Assembly (NCBI GenBank): GCA_965651905.1
Contig: CBFGUG010000016.1
Coordinates: 1-64,000, forward strand
Direction of reading: 5' to 3'
DNA length: 64,000 nucleotides
From: SZUA-265 sp965651905
Lineage (GTDB): Bacteria > Myxococcota_A > Polyangia > Polyangiales > Polyangiaceae
Part shown: positions 8,678-18,444 of the stretch, one piece after another
Layout: every line of letters starts with the position of its first letter
Position numbering within the stretch: position 1 is the first letter of the stretch
Translations under genes and position numbers: made by a program
Notes under the pieces: generated by a model
What the model was told of the DNA's origin: nothing
Database searches by the model: none
Seen by the model: only the letters and a program-made list of their open reading frames with translations

Positions 8678-11600
8678 ATGCGCAATCTGAAACTGAGGAC
8701 CAAGCTCGACGAATACTTCCGCGAAGTGAATGATGTCATCATCGTTCGCCAGCACCCGTCGACTGGACTCTTGCCCGCGAGCACGGCCGTCAACAACCAC
8801 GGGGATTATCGCGACGCGTGGGTGCGGGACAACGTCTACAGCATCCTGGCGGTCTGGGGGTTGGGTTTGGCCTACCGCGAGCTCGACGACGACGACGGTC
8901 GCGGTCACGAGCTGGAGATGCGCGCGGTGAAGCTGATGCGCAGCCTGCTCCGTTCGATGATGCTGCAAGCGCACAAGGTCGAGGCCTTCAAGACTTCACG
9001 CCACCCCCGCGACTCGCTGCACGCCAAGTACGACACGGACACGGGCGGCGTCGCGGTTGGCGACATGGAGTGGGGCCACCTGCAGATCGATGCCACGTCC
9101 TTGTACTTGCTCGTGCTCGTTCAGATGATCAGTTCGGGGCTCGACATCATCTGGACCAGCGACGAAATCAACTTCGTTCAAAACCTGGCGTACTACATCG
9201 AACGCGCGTACCGCACGCCCGACTACGGCATTTGGGAACGCGGAGCGAAGTCGAACTTGGGTGCGGTCGAGCTGAACGCTAGCTCCGTTGGGATGGCGAA
9301 GGCTGCCTTGGAGGCGTTGAACGGCTTCAACTTGTTCGGCGCTCGCGGATCGCAACGTTCCGTCATTCACATCTCCCCGGACAACATCGCCCAGGCTGAT
9401 CTCACACTGACGTCGATGCTGCCGCGTGAGTCCCACAGCAAAGAGATCGACGCTGCGCTGCTCAGTATCATCGGCTTTCCTGCGTTCGCCGTTCACGACG
9501 CTGCGCTCGCGGACAAGGTGCGTAGCGAAATCGTGTCGAAGCTCGAAGGGCGCTACGGGCTCAAGCGGTTCTTGCGCGACGGACATCAAACGGTGTTGGA
9601 AGACGAGGGCCGTCTGCACTACGAGCCCGCGGAACTCAAACGCTTCGAACACATCGAATCCGAGTGGCCGCTTTTCTACGCCTATTTGCATCTCGACGCA
9701 GTTTTTCGACGAGATGCGGAGGGCATCGCTCACTACGAGGAGCGTCTGAACGCGGTCTTGATTGAGCGGGGCGGACAGCGTTTGTTGCCAGAGCTGTACT
9801 ACGTTCCGAGCGAGGCCATCGACAAAGAGAAACGCAACCCGGGATCTCAGCAGCGCGTTCCGAACGACAACGTACCGCTGGTGTGGGCCCAGAGCTTGTA
9901 CCTACTCGGACGTTTGATTCGTGACGACGTATTGCGCTTGGGTGACATCGACCCACTCGGTCGTCGTCACCACAAGCGGCCTCGAAAACCCGTCGTACAG
10001 ATCGTCGTCTTGGCGGAAGACGAAGCGTTGCAGGCGGAGCTGCTGTCGCGAGGACTCGTTACCGAGACACCGAAAGACATCGATCCAGTCCGCGTCTTCC
10101 TGCCGCAACACATCGCCGCCGCACATGCGCAAGTGGGCCGCAACGACGCGATGGGGCTCACTGGGCGAGTTGCCCGAATGCTCAAGAGTCTGACGACGAG
10201 TCGTGTTTACAAGTTGCGCCACGACACCGTTGTTTGTCTGGCGTCGTTCTTCATTCAGCAAGAGTTCTTCCTGGCTTTCGACATGGAGTTCCTGCTCCAG
10301 CGCTTCGTCAGTGAGCTGATCTATCTGCAGCGCAACTGGACGGAAGCTGGGCGCCCCACAGTGACGGTTCTCGTCACGAGGAACCTACTGAACTCGGGTC
10401 GCACGGCCTTCCTGCAGTTCATGCAGCAGGTCGACTCGGGGCGAATCGCGGGGGTTGCCGTCAAGCACGCTCGGGTGAATGAGCTGTTGCCCACGGCGTG
10501 TTTCGAACGTGTGAGTGAACTCCACGACCTGACGTTCCCCGAGGACCCCATGGGCTCGCTAGTCTCGCAAGATCGCGTGTTGGCTGCGACGGGTAAACAA
10601 ACGCCGCTGGCGGGTGGCGAAGAGCTCGACATCGAACTGTCGAACGACGCGCAACTGCTTCGGCAAAGGTTGGAGCAGAGCGACAACCTCTACGAGACCG
10701 TGGAGGTACTGGCGGCGCTCGTTCGAACCCACCACATTTCTCACAGGATCAGCATTCGCGCCCAACAACGTACCCTCGAAGAGTTGCTGGAAGAGGTTTA
10801 CGAGCAAGCTGGCCGCCTTCGCTTGTGGGCAGTCGTTCGGCGTGCCGCGGGCCTTCTAGGCAAAGTGGACGGCGACTTGGCGCTCGCCGTGGGCGCGATT
10901 CTGGTCAGGCAAAAGAGCATTCAAGTGGGACGCGCCTACAGCGACGACTCGATGATCAGCCATCCGATTCCCGAGCATGAGCTGCTCGAGAAGATCAACA
11001 CCTTCGGTCGTGAAGACATCCGTGATCGGGTCCTCACACAAGAGCTCATTCTCTACGTCAGTCTGCTCATCCGCGCTCAACCCGACTTGCTGTCGGAACT
11101 GCTCACGATACGCATCGGTCAGTTGATCAGTTTGCTGACGAGCCAGCTCGCTCAAGAGCGCAAGCTGTCGGTCGACGAGGCATACGAACAGCTGATGCAC
11201 TTGGCGCCGTCCCAAGTGCAGGCGCGCTTGGAGGCGGTGCTCGCGCAACGTCGAGCGATCGAGCAACTGCCTCAGCAACTCGAGCACCTGGACGCCCACT
11301 CCAAGGCAGGTACGCTCGACTGGCAGCCCGACACCAGGCTCGACAACCTGGAAACTCCTGACGGCGGGTGGTTCGCTTGGCGCCAACACCGCGGGATCAT
11401 CGACCGTCGACCAGCGCGCTTCTACGCTGATGTTTGGAACATTTTCGCGCACACCCCAGCGCTCACCATTGGCGATCACATGGAGCGTCGAAATCGTTTG
11501 GACAGCGCGGTCGTCCTCAGCGACATGACGCCCGGCGAGCGAGCGTTCGCGCTTCGCATAGAGTACCTGCTCAACAAGGTGCACGCTCCCGAGTACAGAC

Positions 11601-11869
11601 AGCTGAACATCGAAGCGCTCGAAGCGCTTGCCAGCTTCTTCAAACAGAACCCCAGCCTCGTACTCGACGATGCACTGTCGCTCGATGCACTGCTCGGGCA
11701 CGCCGTGATGCGCTCACACCTCGCCAAACATCCCGAACATGAAGGCTGCTACGCCGATCACAAGGCACGGGCTTGGGACGAGTTCTACGCGTCCGCTCCC
11801 GCGGACGTTTCGTCGGCACTCGTCGAGGCGTTGCGACACTTGCTGACGGTTCGTGCGACGGGAACCTAA
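8678..11869 (+). CDS. Phosphorylase kinase alpha/beta-like protein (GH15-type domain)
   Basis: A 1063-aa cytoplasmic protein (no signal) that resembles the eukaryotic phosphorylase b kinase regulatory alpha/beta subunits end to end, rather than only a glucoamylase. The N-terminal ~400 residues form a GH15-type (alpha/alpha)6 domain: STAVNNHGDYRDAWVRDNVY, a DSLHAKY block, and HIESEWPLFYAYLHLD. Then comes the PHK-specific part starting DIDPLGRR, with VVVLAEDEALQ, QVGRNDAMGLTGR and an RPTVTVLVTRNLL block. The C-terminal ~450 residues are helical and match the PHK tail layout. In animals this subunit controls glycogen breakdown; bacterial homologues are scarcely characterised and could bind or hydrolyse oligosaccharides. 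ATG 8678 gives the conserved N-terminus. It is followed by a metallophosphoesterase and a LacI-type regulator in the same direction. Confidence 0.87.
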   Translation: MRNLKLRTKLDEYFREVNDVIIVRQHPSTGLLPASTAVNNHGDYRDAWVRDNVYSILAVWGLGLAYRELDDDDGRGHELEMRAVKLMRSLLRSMMLQAHKVEAFKTSRHPRDSLHAKYDTDTGGVAVGDMEWGHLQIDATSLYLLVLVQMISSGLDIIWTSDEINFVQNLAYYIERAYRTPDYGIWERGAKSNLGAVELNASSVGMAKAALEALNGFNLFGARGSQRSVIHISPDNIAQADLTLTSMLPRESHSKEIDAALLSIIGFPAFAVHDAALADKVRSEIVSKLEGRYGLKRFLRDGHQTVLEDEGRLHYEPAELKRFEHIESEWPLFYAYLHLDAVFRRDAEGIAHYEERLNAVLIERGGQRLLPELYYVPSEAIDKEKRNPGSQQRVPNDNVPLVWAQSLYLLGRLIRDDVLRLGDIDPLGRRHHKRPRKPVVQIVVLAEDEALQAELLSRGLVTETPKDIDPVRVFLPQHIAAAHAQVGRNDAMGLTGRVARMLKSLTTSRVYKLRHDTVVCLASFFIQQEFFLAFDMEFLLQRFVSELIYLQRNWTEAGRPTVTVLVTRNLLNSGRTAFLQFMQQVDSGRIAGVAVKHARVNELLPTACFERVSELHDLTFPEDPMGSLVSQDRVLAATGKQTPLAGGEELDIELSNDAQLLRQRLEQSDNLYETVEVLAALVRTHHISHRISIRAQQRTLEELLEEVYEQAGRLRLWAVVRRAAGLLGKVDGDLALAVGAILVRQKSIQVGRAYSDDSMISHPIPEHELLEKINTFGREDIRDRVLTQELILYVSLLIRAQPDLLSELLTIRIGQLISLLTSQLAQERKLSVDEAYEQLMHLAPSQVQARLEAVLAQRRAIEQLPQQLEHLDAHSKAGTLDWQPDTRLDNLETPDGGWFAWRQHRGIIDRRPARFYADVWNIFAHTPALTIGDHMERRNRLDSAVVLSDMTPGERAFALRIEYLLNKVHAPEYRQLNIEALEALASFFKQNPSLVLDDALSLDALLGHAVMRSHLAKHPEHEGCYADHKARAWDEFYASAPADVSSALVEALRHLLTVRATGT

Positions 11870-11981
11870 CCTGCCGTAGCTCGGCGTGTCCTCGCAAAGT
11901 TCAATACTTACGAGCGATGCCGCAAAACTCCCAAGAACGCGGCTTGGCGCTCGGGTGAAGCGCGCCATAACTACTGCCTCA

Positions 11982-13166
11982 ATGAGTCGAACGCTGTCCT
12001 TCGTTCTGTTTTTCGGAATCTTCATGCTGGTCGTAGGGGGCGTTCACTACTACCTGTGGGCACGCTTGGTGCGAGACCTGCAGCCCGCGCCGCAGCTGAT
12101 GCGCTACCTTTCGCTGGGGCTCGTCTTGTTGTTCGTGAGCATTCCGCTGGCGATGCTCACGAGTCGTGCGCTCCCCCGCGAGGTCGCACAGTTCGCGCTG
12201 AAACCCAGTTACATCTGGATCGGTGTGATGTGGCTGCTGCTCGTGGCCGTGTTCAGTTTCGACGTCGTCAAGTTGCTGGTGATGGGCGTCGAGCGTCTGA
12301 TCGGGATGCCGCACGACCCCGAGCGCAGGCAGACGCTGGCGAGGCTGTTCGGTTTTGCTGCAGCGGCGGTAGGGGGTGGCGCGACGTTGCTCGCGCTGGT
12401 GGAAGGTTATCGTTTTCGCGTCAAACGCGTGGAAGTCGAATTGGAAAAGCTTCCAGCCGAGCTCGATGGAACGACCATCGTCCAACTGACGGACGTTCAC
12501 GTCGGCCCCAACATCGGGCGTCGGTTCATCGAGAGTGTCGTAAAAACCGTCAACGACTTGGAACCCGATGTGGTGGCGATCACGGGAGACTTGGTCGATG
12601 GCAGTGTCGATAGCCTGAAAAATGCGGTGGCCCCGCTTGCCGAGCTGCGCGCGCGCTTTGGCTCGTTTTTCGTCACTGGTAACCACGAGTACTACTCGGG
12701 GGCGGTGCAATGGTGTGAACATCTACCGACTTTGGGTTTGAAGGTACTGCGCAATGAGCGCGTGCAGATTGGCGACGACGGCGCGGCCTTCGACTTGGCT
12801 GGGGTAGATGACTTGCAAGGGCGCGGTTTTGGAAACGGACATGGGGCGGACGTCGCGCGCGCGCTCGAGGGGCGAGACCTGAGCCGCGCGGTCGTGCTCT
12901 TGGCGCATCAACCGCGCGTCGTCAGCCAAGCGGAAACCCACGGCGTCGACTTGCAGCTTTCTGGGCACACCCACGGCGGGCAGCTATGGCCGTTCAACTG
13001 GCTGGTAAAGCTGCAACAGCCTGTGGTGTCGGGTTTGGAACGCATTGGGCAAACGCTAGTTTACGTCAGTAACGGCACGGGTTACTGGGGACCGCCCATG
13101 CGTCTGGCGGCCCCTGCCGAAGTGACACAGATCGTGTTGCGTTCCAAACGTTCCAAAAAGGCCTAG
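11982..13166 (+). CDS. Membrane-anchored metallophosphoesterase (YkuE/YaeI-like)
   Basis: A 394-aa protein with four to five hydrophobic helices in the first ~150 residues, then a calcineurin-like phosphoesterase domain. The metal-binding motifs are complete and in order: TDVHVG, GDLVD, GNHEYY, LAHQP and SGHTHGGQ. The family includes B. subtilis YkuE and E. coli YaeI/LpxG-type enzymes, which act on phosphodiester lipids or related substrates at the membrane; the precise substrate here is not inferable. The start ATG at 11982 begins the first helix; a longer frame from 11886 adds 32 unlikely residues. No good ribosome-binding site is visible for either. Confidence 0.88.
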   Translation: MSRTLSFVLFFGIFMLVVGGVHYYLWARLVRDLQPAPQLMRYLSLGLVLLFVSIPLAMLTSRALPREVAQFALKPSYIWIGVMWLLLVAVFSFDVVKLLVMGVERLIGMPHDPERRQTLARLFGFAAAAVGGGATLLALVEGYRFRVKRVEVELEKLPAELDGTTIVQLTDVHVGPNIGRRFIESVVKTVNDLEPDVVAITGDLVDGSVDSLKNAVAPLAELRARFGSFFVTGNHEYYSGAVQWCEHLPTLGLKVLRNERVQIGDDGAAFDLAGVDDLQGRGFGNGHGADVARALEGRDLSRAVVLLAHQPRVVSQAETHGVDLQLSGHTHGGQLWPFNWLVKLQQPVVSGLERIGQTLVYVSNGTGYWGPPMRLAAPAEVTQIVLRSKRSKKA

Positions 13167-13194
13167 ACGGTGGCAGCCTGGACGGTCGTTTCCA

Positions 13195-13210
13195 CTGGAA
13201 ACGATTCCAG
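13195..13210. promoter_or_regulatory. Candidate LacI-family operator
   Basis: CTGGAAACGATTCCAG is a near-perfect 16-bp palindrome with the central CG and the AAnCGnTT-like core characteristic of LacI/GalR-family operators. An overlapping perfect repeat, GTTTCCA-C-TGGAAAC, lies at 13188-13202. It sits 62 bp upstream of the likely GTG start of the LacI-type regulator gene, which suggests autoregulation. Confidence 0.62.
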
Positions 13211-13271
13211 GTCATGGCGTTCCCTCGACGGGTGCGGATTTCACGAGGTTTACCGTGATAGGCTGCTTGGC

Positions 13272-14399
13272 GTGACAGTAGCAGGTGATCGAACTCCCGC
13301 CGCGCAACACGTTCCCGGGCGCCCACCACGGAGCAAACGAGGCAACAAGCCAAACGGCAAACCCACCATCAAGGCGGTAGCCGAACGCGCTGGCGTGGCG
13401 ATTTCCACAGTTTCCAGAGTGGTGAACGGCGGCTCCGCGAGCAAAGCCGCGAGACAGCGCGTGTTGGAAGCGATTGAGGCGCTAGGTTACTCTCCGTCGA
13501 TTGCGGCACAAAGCTTGGTGAGTCGACGTGCGGGTTGCATCGGACTAGCGACGGGCTCGACGCAGAGCGCGTGGTTCATGCAAATTCTCGCGGGCGTCGA
13601 GGAAGCGCTGGCTTCCAGTCGCGAGAGCGTGCTGCTCGCCAGCTTGGCGCTCGATGGAACCTACGATCCCAGCGCGGTCGCGGGCTGGATCAACGAAGGG
13701 CGAGTGGACGGATTGATCTTCGTGCGCCCCGGTCAACGCGACGAACCGTTGATGAAAGCGGCCGCGAAAGCAGGCATGCCCACCGTGCTGATCGCGCCTG
13801 ACGCGATCGCGCCCGTGGAGTTCATCGTGCGTGCCAACAACGCGGAGGCGGGACGTCTCGTGGCGATGCATCTGCTCGGTCTCGGCCACAAGCGCATTGC
13901 GTTCGCAGGTGGCCCTCGCGACTCCAATGACACACTGGAGCGACTGCGGGGTCTGCGCGAGGTCGTCGCAGAACGAGGCGGGGAGGTCATCGACGAGTGG
14001 TTCGGTCGGGATTACTCGGTGGGCGATGGTGAAGAGTACGCGGACCGCTACCTCGACACCTCGGAAGCCCGTCGCCCGACTGCAGTGGTGTTGGGCAACG
14101 ACACCATGGCGCTCGGCTTCATGCGCTGTGTGTTGCACGAAGGCATCAGTGTCCCCGAAGATCTGTCGGTGGTCGGCTTTGATGGCACGGCGGACGGCGA
14201 GGTGTTCTGGCCAGCGCTGACTACCGTGTCGCAGCCAACTCGTTTGATGGCTGCGCGCGCATGCAAAGCGCTGTTGAACGAAATCGACGGCAAACAAGAG
14301 CCCGAACCCGTCGTCTCTCTCGAATACGGCGTCGATCTCATCGTGCGCGAGAGCACTGGCCGCCCCAACGAACAGCGCCCCAGACGCAAGCGCCGTTAG
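13272..14399 (+). CDS. LacI/GalR-family transcriptional regulator
   Basis: A 375-aa regulator with a LacI-type helix-turn-helix near residue 35 (IKAVAERAGVAISTVSRVVN, followed by an ALGY hinge-helix region) and a type-1 periplasmic-binding-like effector domain, including the conserved HLLGLGHKRIAFAGG and DLSVVGFDG blocks. The GTG at 13272 is preferred because an upstream GTG at 13170 would put the operator-like palindrome at 13195-13210 inside the coding region and adds residues with no homology character. The about 33 residues before the HTH are longer than usual for the family. Such proteins normally sense sugars or nucleosides; the nearby GH15/PHK-like gene makes a carbohydrate plausible, but this is inference. 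Confidence 0.88.
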   Translation: MTVAGDRTPAAQHVPGRPPRSKRGNKPNGKPTIKAVAERAGVAISTVSRVVNGGSASKAARQRVLEAIEALGYSPSIAAQSLVSRRAGCIGLATGSTQSAWFMQILAGVEEALASSRESVLLASLALDGTYDPSAVAGWINEGRVDGLIFVRPGQRDEPLMKAAAKAGMPTVLIAPDAIAPVEFIVRANNAEAGRLVAMHLLGLGHKRIAFAGGPRDSNDTLERLRGLREVVAERGGEVIDEWFGRDYSVGDGEEYADRYLDTSEARRPTAVVLGNDTMALGFMRCVLHEGISVPEDLSVVGFDGTADGEVFWPALTTVSQPTRLMAARACKALLNEIDGKQEPEPVVSLEYGVDLIVRESTGRPNEQRPRRKRR

Positions 14400-14430
14400 C
14401 TTGTCCACAGTGAACGAGGCGCTTCAGGAC

Positions 14431-14460
14431 TTACCTGCTTCAATGGGTGAGAACAGGTAA
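14431..14460. terminator. Inverted repeat between convergent genes
   Basis: TTACCTG at 14431-14437 and CAGGTAA at 14454-14460 form perfect seven-base arms with a 16-base loop in the 77-bp gap between two converging genes. The place fits a bidirectional terminator, but the loop is long and there is no clear T-run. Confidence 0.35.
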
Positions 14461-14476
14461 ACTTTCTACGTCGCCT

Positions 14477-17400
14477 CTAGGCTGCGTCGAAACCTGGTGC
14501 GCGCAGCTTCGACCAGGTTTCCAAGTTGGCAACGCCGAGACTCGTGGCAATTCGTTCTTGATGGGCGCGTTCGGCGTCGTCGCCGCGCAACTTGGCGAGT
14601 TGCCAACGCGCGACGCACGCGCGTTCACGCATCTGCACGTCGTCGAACAGTGTGGCAGCCCACTCCAAGCGCTCCTCCGCGGCTCGGCGATCACCCAGCA
14701 CGTGGGCCAGAGCGGCGCGGATCATGGTCGCGAGCGGTCGCGCGTCGGTTCGCTGGGTGGGTTCGATGGCGCGGATCAGCTGGCGCGCCATCTTCAACCA
14801 GCGGCGTTTGCCTCGGGCCTGCATAGCGGCGCGACTCAGCACCACGGCGGCCTTACACTCGAGCGCGAGAGTGCGCAGTGCGCGGGTTTCCAAGAGCAGC
14901 GCGTCGACGATTTGCGGCCATTGCTCGTCGAACAACTCGCGCGCCTTTTCGTCGTCGCCCTGCCGCAAGGCGCGCAGCAGTTCGAGGCGCCACAACGTGC
15001 AGTGCCAGACGCCGTACCCCGCGGTCCAAGAGCGCAGCACCTCGTGGTTGTCTTCGATGGTCTTCGACAAGCCCGTCAAGTCGTTGGCGGCGGCTTGAGC
15101 CAAACCGTAGTCGTTAATTGCTGCCACGTAGGCAGCGAGATCGCCGCGGCGTTTGGCGGCGGTCGCGTGTTCGTTGCCGTAGTCTCCGAGGCGCTTGAAG
15201 TCGCCCAGGTGTTCGAGTGCCACAGCGACGTTCAATTTGAGCAGCGACGACTCCCAGTTGGTCGCAACCGTGGCGACATCGAGGTGTGCCTGAGCAGCTC
15301 GAGCCTGTTCGAGAATGTACGACCACCTGCCCGACATGTGTCCCACGGTCGAACGCGTGACGCCCAACATGCCCTTCAGATACGGATCCTCACGCGTCTC
15401 TGCGATGCGTTCAGCCACAGCCAGCAGATGAGCACTGCGGCGTTCGAAGAACGGGACGTACCCCGATGCCACGATGCACAGTCCTCGCGCGATCGTGCGC
15501 TGATCGCCCGAGCGCAGCGCGAACAACAGGCTGCGCAACAACAGCACGATGCCGTCGATGGGCAGCAGGTTCGTGAGCGCCTTGCCCGCGTCCCACATGA
15601 TGTCCGCTTTCTGTAGCGCGGCGCGATCGATCTCTTTGGGTTCGGGATCTTTGCGCGTGCGAAAGCGCACCAGCACGATCAACATGACCAGCTGCAGCAA
15701 ACTCCACGGCGCGCGCATGACTGGTCGTATCGACATTTCCGAGAGCAGAGTGCGCAGCACCTGGTCGCCGCGATCGACTTGACCAGCGACGAGCAGTGCT
15801 TCTACCGCGTGGCCGCGCAGCTCCAGTCGCGCGCCTGTCGACGCGCGATCAGCGGCGCCAGCAAACGCTTCACCAGCCCGGCGACAATGCCCCGCTCGAT
15901 ACAGTGCCCAGGCCTGCTGCTGCAGTAGCTCGGGCCTACGCTTGGGCAGCGCTGGGTCCCAAGTGAACGCCCGATCGTAGAGGTCGGCAGCCTGCTCGAA
16001 AGCCAGCGCCTCATACGACATTTCCGCTGCGAGTACCGCGCACTCGGCCGCTTTTTCGAACTCACCGCCGTGGTACCAGTGTTCGGCAACGCGCCCCGGC
16101 GATTCGGCATCCGCTTGCAGGCGTTCAGCCAGCGCGAGGTGCAGCTGCTTGGTGCGTTCGGGGCTCAGCTGAGCCAACGCCACCTGACGAACGCGGTCGT
16201 GATACGCCTCGACGAACGCAGCCTCCCCAGGCCCTTCACTGCGCACGAAGCTGATCGACTGCAGCGCGTCGAGCACTTTGTGAACACCCACGCCGCCGCC
16301 CATGGCCGACAGGATCTGACGTAGCCTGGTCGGGCGTCGTGCGATCACGACCATGTCGAGCAGGGCCCGCTCGTCGTCGGTCAGCTTCTGATAGTGGGAG
16401 TCGATCACTTCCGCCATCGTTGGCGGACGGCTTCCCAAACGCGAGCCGAACCGCGCGACCTGCTCGATGAAAATGGGGATGCCATCTGCATCTTCCGTGA
16501 TCGAACGCAGCTGTTCTTCGCTCCACGCTTCGCTGCCCGACATCGCGCGCGCCAGCGACAATGCCGCGTCCTGCGGTAACGAACCGAGCTTCATCTCGAC
16601 GCGATCGCAGCCTTCCGCCAGCGTGGTCATGCGCTCTGGAAAAACGTGTGCCTGTTCACCATCTGGACGCATCCCCAGAACCACGAACAGCCCGCGTGAC
16701 ACGACGTCCACGAGGTGTCCGATCAGGTCTGCGCTCTCGGCATCACCCCAGTGAGAGTCATCGACACACAGCACGACCTGCCGTGTCTTGGCGATCTGCG
16801 CCACCAAGGTGCCCAGCGCTCGGGACGCCCGCACGCGCTCGGTGTTGAGGTCGGGTGGGCGCTGGGGGTGTCGATCGAAGCTCAGCCCTTCGAGCACGGG
16901 GAACATGCGCGTCGCCAGGGCCAAGTCGATCGGCAAGTCGAGCTCGTTGGTGCGGGAACTGGCGTACTCGTATAGCTGGTCGACGAGCGCGTCCGCCGCT
17001 TTGAAAGGAATGGCTTCCCACTGGTAGCAGCGTGAGGTGAGCACCAGCGCGCCGTGGGTTTGCCAGCGCCGCATGGCTTCGTTGAGCAGACTGCTCTTGC
17101 CGACACCAGAGTCGCCGACCAAACGGCAAATGACCGTACGTCGCGTCGACTCGTCGAACAACGTCGCCAGTTGCTCCAGCTCCGTGCTGCGACCGAACAA
17201 CTCGGGGGCCCGCTTCATGCTGCTGCGGGCAAAGCGCGGCGTCACGGAGGCGCCCAGCCCCAAGTGCTCACGCACCGAGTCCAGCGTGGCACGTGAGCTG
17301 GGTTCGAGGTCCAAAAGCGCGTCGATCACTTCCGCCAACTCGATGGGCACGTCGGGCTCGACGTCGAGCACGGGAGGTGCGGGGTGTTTGCTCTTTGCCA

Positions 17401-18151
17401 GCAACGTAGAACGCACGGGCCCGACGTAAGGGAGCTGTCCCGTCATCGCCTCGAACAAAGTGGCTCCTACGGCGTAAAAGTCACAGGCTTTCGTGTGCGT
17501 ACCCCAGATCTGTTCGGGGGCCATGTAGCCGGGCGTGCCCGCGAACACCGCGCCTGAACCCGAATCGACACCGCTGTCAACCTTCGACAAGCCAAAGTCC
17601 AGTAGCTTCACTTCGCCCTCCTTCGTGACGAGCACGTTGGACGGCTTGATGTCGAGGTGCAGCACGTCGTGGTCGTGCAGGAACGAGAGCGCGTCGAGCA
17701 ACTGCGGAAGAGCGTGCCTCAAGCGGGCTGCAGCGATTTTAGGTCCTGGAAACTCGGTGCCGTTCCAAACGTAGTGCAGTAGCTGTTTGCCGTGCACCAG
17801 CTCCATTGAAAAGTACCAAACGCCGTCATCCTGGCTCAGCTCGTAGAGCGAAACCAGGTTGGGGTGTGAGAGCGATGCGGTGCGTCGAAACTCTTGCTTG
17901 AAGCCGAACAGTCCCGTCGGTGAGAGACGCAGCAACGTCTTGAGCGCGATCTCGTCGTCGTTGCCGTCGCTGCGCGCCTCGTAAACGACGCCCATACCCC
18001 CCACACCCAAGGTGCGCAGCACGCGATAGCGCCCGAGACGTGCAGGCTGCGGCGGCACGTCCGTAGTGACCTCGCGCGCGTCGATGGTCGTCATCGACTT
18101 GGCGCTGATCCACGTCGTCAGCTGACCTGGTGCAGCAACTTGGGCGTTCAT
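14477..18151 (-). CDS. PknK-like serine/threonine kinase with AAA ATPase and TPR-like region
   Basis: A 1224-aa cytoplasmic protein. Kinase domain about residues 40-300: glycine loop GVGGMGVVY, catalytic HLDIKPSN (about 162), LLDFG (about 182) and GYMAPEQ (about 209). The usual HRD arginine is Leu, so it is a non-RD kinase and may not need activation-loop phosphorylation. An ATPase domain follows, with Walker A GDSGVGKSS (about 345) and Walker B VVLCVDDSHW (about 457), then ~600 residues of helical TPR-like repeats. This kinase plus STAND-type ATPase layout is that of PknK-like signalling proteins abundant in myxobacteria. ATG 18151 was chosen over an upstream in-frame Met at 18211. It converges with the LacI regulator and diverges from the next lipoprotein. 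The input signal and substrates are unknown. Confidence 0.88.
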   Translation of the reverse strand: MNAQVAAPGQLTTWISAKSMTTIDAREVTTDVPPQPARLGRYRVLRTLGVGGMGVVYEARSDGNDDEIALKTLLRLSPTGLFGFKQEFRRTASLSHPNLVSLYELSQDDGVWYFSMELVHGKQLLHYVWNGTEFPGPKIAAARLRHALPQLLDALSFLHDHDVLHLDIKPSNVLVTKEGEVKLLDFGLSKVDSGVDSGSGAVFAGTPGYMAPEQIWGTHTKACDFYAVGATLFEAMTGQLPYVGPVRSTLLAKSKHPAPPVLDVEPDVPIELAEVIDALLDLEPSSRATLDSVREHLGLGASVTPRFARSSMKRAPELFGRSTELEQLATLFDESTRRTVICRLVGDSGVGKSSLLNEAMRRWQTHGALVLTSRCYQWEAIPFKAADALVDQLYEYASSRTNELDLPIDLALATRMFPVLEGLSFDRHPQRPPDLNTERVRASRALGTLVAQIAKTRQVVLCVDDSHWGDAESADLIGHLVDVVSRGLFVVLGMRPDGEQAHVFPERMTTLAEGCDRVEMKLGSLPQDAALSLARAMSGSEAWSEEQLRSITEDADGIPIFIEQVARFGSRLGSRPPTMAEVIDSHYQKLTDDERALLDMVVIARRPTRLRQILSAMGGGVGVHKVLDALQSISFVRSEGPGEAAFVEAYHDRVRQVALAQLSPERTKQLHLALAERLQADAESPGRVAEHWYHGGEFEKAAECAVLAAEMSYEALAFEQAADLYDRAFTWDPALPKRRPELLQQQAWALYRAGHCRRAGEAFAGAADRASTGARLELRGHAVEALLVAGQVDRGDQVLRTLLSEMSIRPVMRAPWSLLQLVMLIVLVRFRTRKDPEPKEIDRAALQKADIMWDAGKALTNLLPIDGIVLLLRSLLFALRSGDQRTIARGLCIVASGYVPFFERRSAHLLAVAERIAETREDPYLKGMLGVTRSTVGHMSGRWSYILEQARAAQAHLDVATVATNWESSLLKLNVAVALEHLGDFKRLGDYGNEHATAAKRRGDLAAYVAAINDYGLAQAAANDLTGLSKTIEDNHEVLRSWTAGYGVWHCTLWRLELLRALRQGDDEKARELFDEQWPQIVDALLLETRALRTLALECKAAVVLSRAAMQARGKRRWLKMARQLIRAIEPTQRTDARPLATMIRAALAHVLGDRRAAEERLEWAATLFDDVQMRERACVARWQLAKLRGDDAERAHQERIATSLGVANLETWSKLRAPGFDAA

Positions 18152-18444
18152 GCAGAGGTTCCGTTCCCACGCGCGGCAGAAGCTGTGACCACAGGTCGCC
18201 GCGGACGCCAAGCTTACAGCGAGCTGCCGACACTTGCCGCAAAATGCTGCTACCGAGCTCGGAGTGTGCGGCGAGCGGGCCGTCTGGCGTGAGAGCGCGT
18301 TTTTCTCCCATGCGGCGGGGGATGTTCGGCTTGGGTTGCGCGGAGCGTCGCCGCTCCCGTGGGCCGTTTATGGAACGGATTGGGTGACACGAGCGCACGC
18401 GTTGGGAGACACTCCGCGCGCCAGGGCAACGGCGAGTGAATCGA

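Noticed and set aside
14447..15616. Long plus-strand open frame (389 codons) opposite the kinase gene
   Set aside because: It lies wholly or mostly within the minus-strand PknK-like gene, has no ribosome-binding site, and its translation shows no domain, only GC-driven composition.
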